This document shows positions 34,149 through 46,321 of a DNA stretch of 64,000 bases, piece by piece (position 1 is the first letter of the stretch; the number at the start of each line of letters is the position of its first letter). This stretch comes from Apodemus sylvaticus (Eukaryota; Chordata; Mammalia; Rodentia; Muridae), in contig NC_067495.1 of NCBI RefSeq assembly GCF_947179515.1, positions 23,287,413-23,351,412 of the forward strand, written 5' to 3'. The translations under genes and the position numbers were made by a program. The notes beneath the pieces were generated by a model. That model searched no databases. It was given only the letters and a program-made list of their open reading frames with translations, and had not been told where the DNA came from.

Positions 34149-37100
34149 TTTTTTTTTTTTGTGGTTTCTTTTTTTTTTCCTCTCTTTTTTTTTATTATTA
34201 TTCGATATAATTTATTTACATTTCAAATGATTTCCCCTTTTCTAGCCCCCCCACTCCCCGAAAGTCCCGCAAGTCTCCTTCTCTTCCCCTGTCCTCCCAC
34301 CCACCCCTTCCCACTTCCCCATTCTGGTTTTGCTGAATACTGTTTCACTGAGTCTTTCCAGAACCAGGGGCCACTCCTCCTTTCTTCTTGTACCTCATTT
34401 GATGTGTGGATTATGTTTTGGGTATTCCAGTTTTCTAGGTTAATATCCACTTATTAGTGAGTGCATACCATGATTCACCTTTTGAGTCTGGGTTACCTCA
34501 CTTAGTATGATATTCTCTAGCTCCATCCATTTGCCTAAGAATTTCATGAATTCATTGTTTCTAATGGCTGAATAGTACTCCATTGTGTAGATATACCACA
34601 TTTTTTGCATCCACTCTTCTGTTGAGGGATACCTGGGTTCTTTCCAGCATCTGGCAATTACAAATAGGGCTGCTATGAACATAGTAGAACATGTATCCTT
34701 ATTACATGGTGGGGAGTCTTCTGGGTATATGCCCAGGAGTGGTATAGCAGGATCTTCTGGAAGTAAGGTGCCCAGTTTTCGGAGGAACCGCCAGACTGAT
34801 TTCCAGAGTGGTTGTACCAATTTGCAACCCCACCAGCAGTGGAGGAGTGTTCCTCTTTCTCCACACCCTCTCCAACACCTGCTGTCTCCTGAATTTTTAA
34901 TCTTAGCCATTCTGACTGGTGTAAGATGAAATCTTAGGGTTGTTTTGATTTGCATTTCCCTAATGACTAATGAAGTTGAGCATTTTTTAAGATGCTTCTC
35001 CGCCATCCGAAGTTCTTCAGGTGAGAATTCTTTGTTTAACTCTGTACCCCATTTTTTAATAGGGTTGTTTGGTTTTCTGGAGTCTAACTTCTTGAGTTCT
35101 TTATATATATTGGATATTAGCCCTCTATCTGATGTAGGATTGGTGAAGATCTTTTCCCAATTTGTTGGTTGCCGATTTGTCCTCTTGATGGTGTCCTTTG
35201 CCTTACAGAAACTTTGTAATTTTATGAGGTCCCATTTGTCAATTCTTGCTCTTAGAGCATACGCTATTGGTGTTCTGTTCAGAAACTTTCTCCCTGTACC
35301 GATGGCCTCAAGGGTCTTCCCCAGTTTTTTTTCTATTAGCTTCAGAGTGTCTGGCTTTATGTGGAGGTCCTTGATCCATTTGGATTTGAGCTTAGTACAA
35401 GGAGACAAGGATGGATCAATTCGCATTCTTCTGCATGCTGACCTCCAGTTGAACCAGCACCATTTGTTGAAAAGGCTATCTTTTTTCCATTGGATGTTTT
35501 CAGCCTCTTTGTCGAGGATCAAGTGGCCATAGGTGTGTGGGTTCATTTCTGGATCTTCAATCCTGTTCCATTGATCCTCCTGCCTGTCACTGTACCAATA
35601 CCATGCAGTTTTTAACACTATTGCTCTGTAGTATTGCTTGAGGTCAGGGATACTGATTCCCCCAGATTTCCTTTTGTTGCTGAGAATAGTTTTAGCTATC
35701 CTGGGTTTTTTGTTGTTCCAGATGAATTTGATAATTGCTCTTTCTAACTCTGTGAAGAATTGAGTTGGGATTTTGATGGGTATTGCATTGAATCTGTATA
35801 GTGCTTTAGGCAAAATGGCCATTTTAACTATATTGATTCTGCCGATCCATGAGCATGGGAGGTTTTCCCATTTTTTGAGGTCTTCTTCCATTTCCTTCTT
35901 CAGAGTCTTGAAGTTCTTGTCATACAGATCTTTCACATGTTTGGTAAGAGTCACCCCAAGATACTTTATACTGTTTGTGGCTATTGTGAAGGGGGTCATT
36001 TCCCTAATTTCTTTCTCAGCCTGCTTATCCTTTGAGTATAGGAAGGCCACTGATTTGCTTGAGTTGACTTTATAACCTGCCACTTTGCTGAAGTTGTTTA
36101 TCAGCTGTAGGAGCTCTCTAGTGGAGTTCTTTGGGTCACTTAGGTAGACGATCATGTCGTCTGCAAATAATGATAGTTTGACTTCTTCCTTTCCAATTTG
36201 TATCCCTTTGACCTCCTTATGTTGTCTAATTGCCCGAGCTAGTACCTCAAGTACAATATTGAAAAGATAAGGAGAAAGGGGGCAGCCTTGTCTGGTCCCT
36301 GATTTCAGTGGGATTGCTTCAAGTTTCTCTCCATTTAGTTTGATGCTGGCTACCGGTTTGCTGTATATTGCTTTTACTATGTTTAGGTATGGGCCTTGAA
36401 TTCCTGTTCTCTCCAAGACTTTAAGCATGAAGGGATGCTGAATTTTGTCAAATGCTTTTTCAGCATCCAATGAAATGACCATGTGGTTTTGTTCTTTGAG
36501 TTTGTTTATGTAGTGGATTGTATTGATGGATTTCCGTATATTGAACCAACCCTGCATTCCCGGGATAAAGCCTACTTGATCATGGTGGATGATCGTTTTG
36601 ATGTGTTCTTGGATTCGGTTGGCAAGAATTTTATTGAGTATTTTTGCATCGATGTTCAAAAGGGAAATTGGTCTGAAGTTCTCTTTCTTTGTTGGATCTT
36701 TGTGTGGCTTTGGTATCAGCGTAATTGTGGCTTCGTAGAAGGAACTGGGTAGTGTTCCTTCTGTTTCTATTTTGTGGAATAGTTTGAAGAGTATTGGTGT
36801 TAACTCTTCTTTGAAGGTCTGGTAGAATTCTGCACTGAAGCCATCTGGTCCTGTGCTTTTTTTGGTTGGAAGACTTTCTATGACTCCTTCTATTTCTTTA
36901 GGCATTATGGGACTGTTTAGATGGTCTAGTTGGTCCTGATTTAATTTTGGTATTTGGTATCTGTCAAGGAAATTGTCCATTTCCTCCAGATTCTCCAGTT
37001 GTGTTGAGTATAGGCTCTTGTAGTAGGATCTGATGATTTTTTGGATTTCCTCAGTTTCCGTTGTTATATCTCCCTTTTCATTTCTAAGTTTGTTAATTTG

Positions 37101-37423
37101 GATACTTTCTCTGTGCCCTTTGGTCATTCTGGCTAAGGGTTTATCTATCTTGTTGATTTTCTCAAAGAACCAGCTCCTGGTATTGTTGATTTTTTGTATG
37201 GTTCTCTTTGTTTCTACTTGATTGATTTCAGCCCTGAGTTTGATGATTTCCTGCCTTCTACTCCTCCTGGGCGAAATAGCTTCTTTTTGTTCCAGGGCTT
37301 TCAGGTGTGTCATTAAGCTGGTAATGTATGCTCTCTCCATTTTCTTTTTGGAGGCACTCAGGGCTATGAGTTTTCCTCTTAGCACTGCTTTCATTGTGTC
37401 CCATAGATTTGGGTATGTTGTGT
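34149..37423 (-). mobile_element. Young 5'-truncated L1 with open ORF2 (copy B)
   Basis: Antisense L1 of about 3.3 kb. It has a T-rich tail (34149-34200), a 3' UTR with a C-rich (sense G-rich) tract at about 34243-34325, then most of ORF2. The 5' truncation falls just after the endonuclease domain, where TACCCAAATCTATGGG (sense) meets flanking TTTTG. Exact 17-bp TSDs and an unbroken 2.95-kb frame point to a recent insertion. There is no promoter, ORF1 or endonuclease, so it cannot move itself. Confidence 0.97.
34440..37394 (-). pseudogene. L1 ORF2 (reverse transcriptase), 5'-truncated but open, 984 codons
   Basis: ORF2p nicks DNA and reverse-transcribes L1 RNA at the nick. Visible here, numbering from the first internal Met: an RT finger motif GPDGF (182-186), SLDAEKAFDKIQHPF (308-322), GCPLSPYLFN (370-379) and the catalytic FADDMIVY (410-417). 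The CCHC cysteine cluster follows (C840, C844, H852, C857) and the end is HGMHSLISGY. The N-terminal endonuclease domain, roughly the first quarter of a normal ORF2 of about 1,280 residues, is missing. All RT signatures remain, and there is no stop or frameshift. The frame continues about ten codons upstream of the Met to the truncation point. There is no L1 promoter, so expression would need a neighbouring transcript. The antisense frames across this region are shadows. Confidence 0.95.
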
Positions 37424-37440
37424 TTTGAAAAGCTTTCTTT
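37424..37440. repeat. Target-site duplication, right copy (L1 copy B)
   Basis: Exact copy of 34132-34148. Confidence 0.95.
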
Positions 37441-37740
37441 ATAAAACCCAGGACTATATAGAGTGAATCCGTGCTAAGTTTATATTCTTCTCTCTAGTTA
37501 TGAGTTAATAACATATATGATTTGCATAAGGTAATTTTCAAAAACAAAAATAAAACTTTGAATGCAATGTCAACTGAGCATTTCTGAAGTGGTAGTTCAT
37601 TAATCTACTCTAACCTTCCTGTGGGTATGCATACACATACTGCGCAAGCTCCTCCCTACCCACCCAAATGTTTTAGATCACAACTGAAAGATGCACACAC
37701 ACTCAGCCTTCTATTTTAATATGCCTTAAGCAGCACCATG
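37441..37740. other. No feature recognised
   Basis: Flanking sequence of the L1. No gene. Confidence 0.4.
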
Positions 37741-38192
37741 ACTGGGCACTTCCAAATCTCCCCATGGCTAACACATTCTCCCCTCTGATATTCCTGAGTT
37801 ACTACTTATTAAAATCTACATTCTATCTTGGTCACCATGTACACAGGCCTATAGTTTTCATGGGCCATGATTCCCGATTCTTACATGTTGACAGTGTCTC
37901 TGTCTCTCTGATCTACATTTCTCAGCTGGCACCTTTTTCTTTCCTGGAAATGGTGATTCAGTCCCTTCCCCCTCCTACTTCCAGACATTCTCTTGCCCAG
38001 GAAATTAAAGTCCTGCCTTTGTCCCCCTGCCTAGCCATTAGCTGCCAGCAACATTATTTATCAATTAGTGCTAACTGGGGCAGATGTGTGGGTTCCTGTG
38101 TGATTTGGGGAGCCAAATTAATACAAATAGCATTAGAACAAATCCACAACACATTTATCCCTGACTTCTACAAAAGGTGGGATAGGTGCAGA
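37741..38192 (-). mobile_element. ERV LTR-like fragment, unassigned
   Basis: TTAAAGTCCTGCCTTTGTCC, CTAGCCATTAGCTGCCAGCA, ACATTATTTATCAATTAGTG and CAAATCCACAACACATTTAT recall a rodent ERVK-type LTR. The 143-codon open frame across it (37764-38195 +) has no domain, and I treat it as chance. Confidence 0.35.
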
Positions 38193-39105
38193 TAAGCAGC
38201 ATGGTGGCTTCTTCTAATTACATTCTCCATCCTAATTCAATTCTGGGGAGGCTGATACACTCAAAGTGAGATTACACTCAAAGTGAGATTACACTGTTTG
38301 AAGGCAGACATGGAGAATGACCTTGGTACCTCTGTCCTTCATATACCTTCATTCAACTTTCTGCTTAACTAACCTAGGGCTTTTCTGCTTCCTTCCATAG
38401 AGGACCCAGCAGACATTTTGGTTGACTTCCACAAAGCCTTCCTTCTGTGGCATTTCTTTTTCTCACACTTAAAAGTTGGCTTGGTTAAAGCATAGGAATG
38501 TGGTGAAATGCAAAAGAGAAAAGCTCTAAATAAAATGCAGAGGCAAAAATAATCACCTAAAAATAAATTTCTGGTTAACATCATACTTAAGTCTGGAGGG
38601 AAATGAACCATGTGTTAGAGACCTTCTAGTAATGGATCTTAATAAAAAGGAAGGAGAGGAACTAGAGAAGAAAGCACTAAAGGTGACATTGAGTATCATG
38701 AACGACACATGAAAACACAGACTTTATTGAATAAATCAGAGTCAAATAGACAGTCCTTATAGGAGGAACAACAAAAAAAATGTACCCTCCTTATTTATTT
38801 CTATGTCTCCCGAAAAGTATGACATATACTAAAGCACAGTGAGATTTTAGAAACTGATACAAGTTAAAACAATATCAGAGAAAAAATTATGTGTTCACCT
38901 GATAAATTAACATGATTTATCTTTATGTTGTAAATATACATTTTAAAATATTTGATTTTATGTTAGCAGATAACATCTGTCTGAGCTTGTAGTCGGAGAT
39001 GGTGACATGATAATGTTGCTAATGATAGCAATAGGACCTATTAGTAACTACTGAGAACTTCCAGTCCTGCACATGCTTGGAATTTCAGCACTTGGGAAGG
39101 TGAAA
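38193..39105. other. No gene; short tandem duplication
   Basis: Single-copy-looking sequence. A 17-base unit (ACACTCAAAGTGAGATT) is duplicated in tandem at about 38259-38292. Confidence 0.45.
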
Positions 39106-39152
39106 CAAGCTCACATCTGCCACAAGCTCACATATTGTCACAAGCTCACATC
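39106..39152. repeat. CACAAGCTCACAT short tandem repeat (3 units)
   Basis: Three imperfect copies of a CACAAGCTCACAT unit. They lie just downstream of a possible SINE head (CTTGGAATTTCAGCACTTGG). Confidence 0.7.
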
Positions 39153-39269
39153 TAGGCTAAGCACCTGGGCTACATACATATATACAATAGATACAATGAT
39201 AGATAAATAATCAGTTGATAGATCAATCAATTGCTAAATAGATATATTCCAAGATAGATTCATACAGAG

Positions 39270-39336
39270 ATGGATGGATGGATAGATGGATGGATGGATG
39301 GATGGATGGATGGATGGATGGATGGATGGATGGATA
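39270..39336. repeat. (GGAT)n microsatellite
   Basis: About 16 GGAT units with one GATA interruption, preceded by GATA-like low complexity from 39175. Confidence 0.95.
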
Positions 39337-39597
39337 TGTGAATGGCTGGACATAGAAATAGTGTATGATCATAGTGCTTAGAAATTATGATAGCGGTTAT
39401 ATAAATGTTATTATTTTGTTCTCCCAATTAAACTCTAATACAGTGTAGAAACTGAAGTTTGGTAAATCAGAATTTGTCTTCATAGACCACACTCATACTC
39501 TGGTGGTGGCATTTTAGAAAGAGCTAGCATGATTTTGATCCATAATTTTAAAATACTAAGCCTATAATTTTAATGTAGCCATTATTTAAATTATATG

Positions 39598-39830
39598 TCT
39601 TGCTAGAGGTTGAATGTGTGATGCCTTTAAAGTTCAGGTTAAAACTCAGAGATGGGGCTATTCAGAAGAAAGTGAAGTCACAAGGACAGAGTCATGGGTT
39701 TGAGGGAATTGCTTAGGCTGTTCTTGCTTCAGTAAGTCCCTGTTACTATATAAGGATGGACCAGAGACTGTGCTTTAGGAGATACTATCCCTGCCTACAC
39801 TTCACAGAAGGAACTTTACCCTCTCAATCT
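39598..39830 (+). mobile_element. MLT1/MST-like MaLR LTR fragment
   Basis: CTAGAGGTTGAATGTGTGAT, GCCTTTAAAGTTCAGGTTAA, GATGGGGCTATTCAGAAGAA, and GTTACTATATAAGGATGGAC keep the MLT1/MST order. Ancient and diverged. Confidence 0.5.
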
Positions 39831-40670
39831 GTAAAGCTTGAGCAATTTGTTTCTATTGTTTATAAACTTAGTTTGTGGCATTCTCCTATAATAGTACAAA
39901 TGTACTAATGCCTGTTTCTAGCTTAGGAACTAGGGGTTGGTCTCTTGTTCTAGGACATTCTCTTGGGGTAAGTTCAAGCACTCACTTTTTGTAGATTAAT
40001 AACCTGCTAGATAGAAAGCATAGATTGTGATGCCAGCTTGCTCCCTCTAGGCCTTGCTTCTCTATAGCTGCACGCATTTAGTTAACCTAGTTACTGGAGC
40101 AGCAGAAGTCTTAAAGTAGCCTTCAAAGCTTCCCATCCCGTAATTAGTAAAGCAAGGAAGTGATGATCAAGGTGCTGTTGTTAAGCTTCAGACTATGAAG
40201 AGTATCAGTTGGACTTATTGTCATCACTTGGCCTTTTAAAAGGAAGACATCAGACAGATTGAAAGGATGAGAATGATTTGTCTCAACATGGTTGTCTTTG
40301 AATATGGCAAGGCTATGAGCCAAAAAATGTTGGTAGCCCCTCAAAGCTGAGAAAGACCCGCAGCCAACTGCCACCAAGGGAACAGGAACTACATTTGTAC
40401 AGCCATACATAACTCATTCTTGCTGCCAATCTGAATGCATTTGGAAGTGGACCTCTCACTGCCTCCACCAAGAGCCTCCATCACAGGACATATACTTTAC
40501 ACTTGTGATTATTTTACATTAGCATATTAGGACTTAAAACCAAACATATTTAGCTACTTTATGTTTGTTTATAAATAAAAAGCAGAATATACTAACCTGC
40601 TATATTGATCTCTTCTATGCCAGAAGATCCAACCAGGCATGAGCAAAAGCTATTTTAAAGTGGTATATAT
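39831..40670. other. No feature recognised
   Basis: Single-copy-looking sequence. Confidence 0.45.
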
Positions 40671-40671
40671 C

Positions 40672-40975
40672 CCAGGGTTGCAGAGTGGTTAAGGCATGAA
40701 GACCTGAGTTTGAATCCTACCACCAACAGAAAACGTTGAGCATGGTACTACATATCTGTAATCCCAGTGATGAGAGTTGGTAACTAGAGGATCCCTGGGA
40801 CATACCACCCCACTTGTCCATCAAAGCACTGAGCTCCAGGTTCAATGACAGATTCTGTCTCCAAGAAAAAGTGGAGGGCAATAAAAAGGACACATGACAT
40901 CAATTTCTGAATATCAAATTCTGGCCTCCACAAATGCACATATGCATATAACACACACAAGCACATGCTTGCACT
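40672..40975 (+). mobile_element. ID/B4-like and B3-like composite SINE region
   Basis: A tRNA-like head (GGTTGCAGAGTGGTTAAGGC and GAGTTTGAATCCTACC) is followed by a B1-like body (CATATCTGTAATCCCAGTGA and TCAAAGCACTGAGCTCCAGG). A B3-type end (TCTGGCCTCCACAAATGCAC) closes it. The region could be one B4-type element or adjacent insertions. Confidence 0.6.
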
Positions 40976-41568
40976 TAAAAACGATGGCTTCTAAATATGT
41001 ATACACTTTTTCTTTCTGCCATTATTGTTTAAGTAATACAGTATAATGAGTATTTACATAGTGTTTACATTCTATTAATTATTATAAGTGGTCCACACTT
41101 GATCTAAAGAATATACAAATACTACGTCACTTGATAGAAAGGACTTTAGCATCCAAGGATTTGGTATCTTTTGAAATCCTGGGTCAGTCTTAATGCATAC
41201 TAGGGGCTAACTGTGAAATTTTAAAGAGTTAACAAAGGCTTAAGGTGAAGATGATTAAATAAAAATTCCTATAGTATATTGGTTTAACACAGAGAATAAT
41301 GTCCATACATGTCATTAAGAACTTTGGTAACAAAGTTGAGGAGAATTTGATTGTATCTTCAATACAGACATGAGATTAGCATTAACTCAAAAGCCAATTA
41401 TAAATCTGATTTATAGTTTCAACAAGAACTATGACAAAGTAGAAATGAACTCAAAATAAACATGTATTATACCAAGATTTTTAAAAAGTTCAAAATACTG
41501 ATTTTAAGCTATAGTTAGAGAGACATTGTCCTATACGAGCAATATTAAGATCAAATGATTCTAGGACT
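40976..41568. other. No feature recognised
   Basis: AT-rich single-copy-looking sequence. Confidence 0.4.
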
Positions 41569-41569
41569 G

Positions 41570-41792
41570 GCAGTGCTTGTGGGTCTGTCATTACAGATAC
41601 TCAAGAGACCACAGCAGGGAGATTGCATGTTCAAGGCCTGACTGAACTAATGAGCTGATGGCTAACCTGGGGTAAATTAATATGACTCTATCTCAAAAGA
41701 AAAAGAAAAAAGAGACCTGGGGATATAGCTCATTTATGGAGTACTTGCCCAGCTTATGCAAGACTCTGATTTTGATCCCCATTACTAACAGA
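41570..41792 (+). mobile_element. Old B1-like SINE followed by ID-like SINE
   Basis: A degraded B1-like unit (41572-41713: GTCATTACAGATACTCAAGA, GGCTAACCTGGGGTAAATTA, an A-rich tail) is followed at once by an ID-type unit (41718-41790: GGGGATATAGCTCATTTATG, GAGTACTTGCCCAGC, TTGATCCCCATTACT). Confidence 0.6.
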
Positions 41793-44146
41793 AAGGATAG
41801 GGGAAATAGTACTGAAGTCCAGTAAATCAAGTGTTAATATGAACTATTATAAGAAGACAAAGGCAGTGGGCAACAAAGTTTCTTTTAAGAAAATAATTCC
41901 TCTTATTTAACCATAAATTCTAAGGTAAAGGGAACTCTTGCATTTATTTTGCATTTTAACCCACACAGTAGTGTTTTGAATAAGCATAAAGAGGAAGAGA
42001 AGGCCAAGTGCTGATGTCCAAGAAATGGTCCTAAGACAAGACCCACTTTTCCCTGATTCCCTTGTAGCTAGGATATGGTCAGAGGTTTGAATTCTAGTCA
42101 ATGGAATAGTCAACATTCTCATCAAAGGCACGAGAGGTGTTTAACACTTTACAGGTCAGGCTCATGGGATCTGCATTTCTAGTGCCATTCCATTGAACAT
42201 GTATATTGAACCTAGAGGCTCCTCAAAATAGAAGAAATCTAAATCCATGAGTTCCTCACTGAAAGTGTACTCTACAAACACCTTGCTCAAGTCCAGTGCA
42301 AAGGCAACTCAATTTGTATCATATTAAACTTCAGAAGTATTCAGCTTATTTGTTATAGACATTTGCCCACCACCACAGAAATATTTGGAACTTAAAGTGA
42401 GACACTGTGGTCACCAAGACTTAATAATAAATTCAGAACTGATTAAGCCATCATGTAACAAGTAGAGAAGATTAGAGTCTAGGTACCTAGATGATTCACT
42501 TTATGCAGCAATGAAGCACTTGCTAAAACATCCATCTCTGACACCCTAGAAACAAGTGCCTTTAGAATCAAAGAGATAGCATGTATTGGCTGCTCTTGTC
42601 CATATTTAGCAAGGGATTGCAAGGAAGGGGAGCAAAGATTAGAGACAATTTGGCCATTTTGCAATTGGAAGTGAAAGGCACAGATTCCAGAATTTGAGCC
42701 TAAAAGCTTGGCAGAACTTCCTCTCCTAGATGCCCAATGAAACAAAACAGAGAAAAAAGCATGAGACTGGAGTATGTCCTGACCTCCAGCAGCTGATTGA
42801 ACTGAGAAGCTCCTGTGACTGTTGTCTTGTACTAGTGGCAGTGGCAGTCCAGAACAATTAAATTTTTGTCTGAAGGAGCATGATTTTATGAGGTGACAAA
42901 GCTGAGAATTGAACTCCTATCTTATGAGTCTGACCTCAATTTTCTCTTAGTATAGTTCACAGCCAAAATTCTGCATCACATTACCAGTTTTTCAAATTCA
43001 CTAATGGTTCAGGGGCTAAACAACAGAGAATTTCCTTGGGAACAAAACAAACTTTCCATGCTTTTTATGGGACTCTAGAAGGTAAAATCAGTTCTGCAGT
43101 TCCCTAAAAAGGGATCCCTAAATTGAGTTCTTTTCAAACTACTTATTATCCATTTTTTCCCCCACTGACAAAAATGAAACGTGTTTCTAAAGTGTGATGT
43201 TATTTATTAAAAGCTAAATTTGAAAACTTCTTTATTATTATGATATAACACCATTTCTTGACATCTTTGTTTGATATTTGTGAAGATGATGCTCTCATCA
43301 AGTTTCAAAATAGATACAAAGACAATTTTTATGAGTGACTATTGACTATAGAGTGCCAAATATTATATAATACACGTTATAAGGTTTGTAGCATTTATTC
43401 TCTTCATGCAAGGAAGGGTTGAATGCATTTATTCCTTCTGGCTATCTTTAGAGAATTTATTACAGAAATATACAATAATTAATTGCTTGTTGATCCTTTG
43501 GACAAAGCTGACATTTTAGTTGAGATGGAAATAAACATACACATCAGAATGGGGAGTATCTTAATTTGGGTTCCCTCAGAAGCATATATTGAAGTAAAGA
43601 TCTGTAAATACATTGTTTCTTTAGGAGAAGTAGCAATTCCCTGCTGGTGTACAACAAATGTCAAATTGAGCATAAGAAAATAAAGGAAGTGAGAATCCAG
43701 ATGGGTTTCACCATACTAAAATAAAAATGTGGACAAGGATACTTTCCTTCCAGGAGGTCTAAGAAAGAATCTCTGTCTTAGAGTTTTCCAGCTTTTAGAA
43801 GAACCTGCAAGGCAGGGTTTGTGGCCGTTTCTTCAGTCTTCAAGTTTAGCAAGGTAGCATCTTCCAGGCTCTTTCTGTTCCTGTCATCTTCCCTCTATCT
43901 CTGAATTAGCCTCCCTCTGTGTTCTCCTGTATAAGGATTCATGTTCTAGTCCTCACCTCAAGAGTGTAGTGTTCCAGTACCTGATGAATTTTTGTAAACA
44001 AGCACCCTATCATTGCTACATCCCATGACATACCCTTCAGCATGACTAAATGCAGCAATTAATAAGGGAAGAAGAAAATCATGAATGAGGAAAAGGAATA
44101 ACTTCTACATTTACTGTTGTTGCTGTTGTTGCTATAGTTACTGCTA
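41793..44146. other. 2.4-kb stretch, no gene recognised
   Basis: Largely single-copy-looking sequence. The short frames (41907-42131 -, 42479-42745 -, 43483-43683 +) have no recognisable domain. TTAATTTGGGTTCCCTCAGA near 43560 may belong to an ancient repeat. Confidence 0.45.
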
Positions 44147-44147
44147 T

Positions 44148-44286
44148 GAAAAAGGTAATTACAGGGTCTTACTTTGTAGCCCAGGCTAGTCTGAAACTCA
44201 CAATGTAGCCCAATTTGGACATAAAATCTTCTTGTTTCAGACTTTTGAGTGCTAAAATTACAAGTAGCCATCACCTCACTTAAATG
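44148..44286 (-). mobile_element. Old B1 SINE
   Basis: The antisense B1 body (ACAGGGTCTTACTTTGTAGC, CCCAGGCTAGTCTGAAACTC) and head (GAGTGCTAAAATTACAAGTA) are evident but diverged. Confidence 0.75.
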
Positions 44287-45598
44287 CAAAAGGAACATTA
44301 ATACAGAGGTACATTAAGGCTGTTCTCCGGAAAGACAGAGTCCCAGGATCCCAGCAGCCAGGGACATGAGCACATCCAATTTGACTTCCAAAGGCACCAA
44401 GCAGTAGTACCCAATTAGACTAATGGAATATTATTTCCCAACGGACTGTGTAGCTGGGCCATTTCTTTTGCTTTCAAGATCAAAGAGCATAATTCTTTCT
44501 ATTCAAGGGAATTTTCCTTAAATTTAGGCCATAATTAACCCATTTAATAAAAGTGAACAGTTTTGAGGGCAGATTAAAGAGCATTTCTACTTGCCTACTT
44601 TAAGAGGCATAGAGAAGGTAGCAAATGTTATCCACAGTATTTCCTGGGTCTATTACTATAGCATTAGTACACTATAATGTTATAAATAATGGTTACTATT
44701 TAAGCAAAAGTAAAATCATCATCCTTTGCTTGAAAGTAACTTCTTTCAATTTATCAGTGGCTGTATGATAAATGCAGACCATTAAAAGGACTAAAAAATA
44801 GGATCTTGATAAAATGTCAATAAATCAATTTCCCTCTTACTGTGAGATTTTCCAATGGGCCATTAATTTGCAGGCAAAGCTCTTCCAACCTGTCTAACTT
44901 CTAAAAATGCATAATCCAGAAAAATCCCAGGGGGCCTAGCTGCCTAAAAGGTATCTAAGTGAATTATGATGATTCTTCACAGCTTGGGAGTTCACTGTAT
45001 TTTCTGAAGGAAATCTCAAATTCCAAACGGGATGATTTCATCAGGGCAAATATTTTACTGTAAAAGGTACAGGACTCAGCACTTGTGAAAGTCTCATTTA
45101 AAACTGTGCCAGGAGACAAAATCTCCATTAGAAAGAGGAGGAGAGATGCTGACAGGCCCACAGTGAGCTGTAACCATGTAAGTGCATCTCAGAAGAAATC
45201 AGTTCTGGGTGCATATTTTCCATTTTAATGTCTCAACAACAGACTTGAAAGCATCTAAGAATTATATCACCACCCAGTGCAAGTAGCATTAACTACTGCT
45301 GTCTCATTAATTGTCAAAAAATTCCCTTGACTATAAAACAGTCTCTGGAATTAATAGCATTAGATTTTATTGGGCTGTTGTCGGGACCTCGGCCACATAC
45401 ATTTATGACATATAGGCTAGCCATGGCTTCTCCACCTCTAATTAGCTCATTTGTAGTCTTGGCCCATTTCTACCCATCTCACCTCACTGTATGTGCCCCT
45501 GAAAATACCACCAAAAATACACTAATTTTGATGGAAAGCTGATGTTTGACTGAGAGAAAAGTTTTCCTTTGGTTTGTGTTTTGGACAAGACAACAACT

Positions 45599-45599
<1 letters not shown>
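44287..45599. other. Repeat-free block, candidate conserved non-coding element
   Basis: About 1.3 kb without recognisable interspersed or simple repeats. It is rich in ATTA/TAAT motifs (CATTAATTTGCAGG, TAATTAGCTCATTTG, CATTAATTGTC). No reading frame is convincing: 45327-45542 (+) is open but lacks any domain, and stops occur in all other frames. Constraint is inferred only from texture and lack of insertions. Confidence 0.4.

Positions 45600-45642
<43 letters not shown>
45600..45642. repeat. (AC)n microsatellite
   Basis: About 21 AC units. Confidence 0.97.
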
Positions 45643-45643
<1 letters not shown>

Positions 45644-45769
45644 ATCATATAATGTATGAAGTGATTTTCATTGAGGCTATAATATGTATTTCTCTGATGA
45701 CTATGCAATTATCTTCTGTGATGGTATAAATATAGATCTATATATCTATATAAATATCTATACATATTT

Positions 45770-46320
45770 TAGATAATCAAAATGCATAAATACTCTAAAG
45801 GATGAATGGATAAAGAAATAAAATAAGCCAGGCATGGTGGCACACACCTTTAATCCTAGCACTCTGGGAGGCAGAGGCAAGTGGATCTCTGAGTTCCAGG
45901 CCAGCCTGGTCTACAGAGTGAGTTCCAGGACAGCCAGAGCTACACAGAGAAACCCTGTCTCAAACAAACAAACAAACAAACAAACAAGCAAACAAACAAA
46001 CAAAAAAGAAATAAAATATATCCATATCACAGAGTAATATTCATAGATGAAGTATTGATACAGGAAAAAGAGGGATAAACCCTTAACACATGAAAGAAGC
46101 TAATTACAAATGGCCAAATATGGTAAGACTACATTTCTATGTAATTTCTAGAACTGGGTGAAAAATCTACAGAGATAGAAAATGAACTCCTAGTGACTTA
46201 GGATAAGCTAGGTGGATAGGAAGAAGAAAGAGGAAAATGTATAAGTTTGTTTACTAAGGTACAATTATTGTTCTGATTATGTATGTGTATTTTTATATAA
46301 AAAGTATTAAATTGTTAAAA
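45770..46320 (+). mobile_element. Ancient L1 3' end, split by a B1
   Basis: GGATGAATGGATAAAGAAAT (before the B1), then TATCACAGAGTAATATTCAT, GACTACATTTCTATGTAATT, and GTACAATTATTGTTCTGATT (after it) reproduce the C-terminal coding region and 3' end of an old L1. The B1 at 45826-46005 interrupts it. Confidence 0.6.
45812..46019 (+). mobile_element. Full-length B1 SINE with 14-bp TSD
   Basis: Body at 45826-46005: head GCCAGGCATGGTGGCACACA, CCAGCCTGGTCTACAGAGTG, then a (CAAA)n tail. AAAGAAATAAAATA flanks it at 45812-45825 and 46006-46019. The low-divergence head retains the Pol III A box. Confidence 0.95.
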
Positions 46321-46321
46321 A

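Noticed and set aside
34675..37428. Plus-strand open frames (up to 195 codons) opposite the L1 ORF2
   Set aside because: Antisense shadows of the real ORF2 frame. The matching shadows recur in the other L1 copies at the same place.
37764..38195. 143-codon plus-strand frame as a gene
   Set aside because: No domain, no splice-site logic, and it overlaps LTR-like sequence.
39270..39336. Regular spaced repeats as a CRISPR-like array
   Set aside because: Simple GGAT tandem repeat without spacers; this is a eukaryotic genome.
40672..40740. Possible tRNA gene
   Set aside because: A- and B-box-like phrases are present, but no cloverleaf with a full acceptor stem is evident. The context is a SINE.
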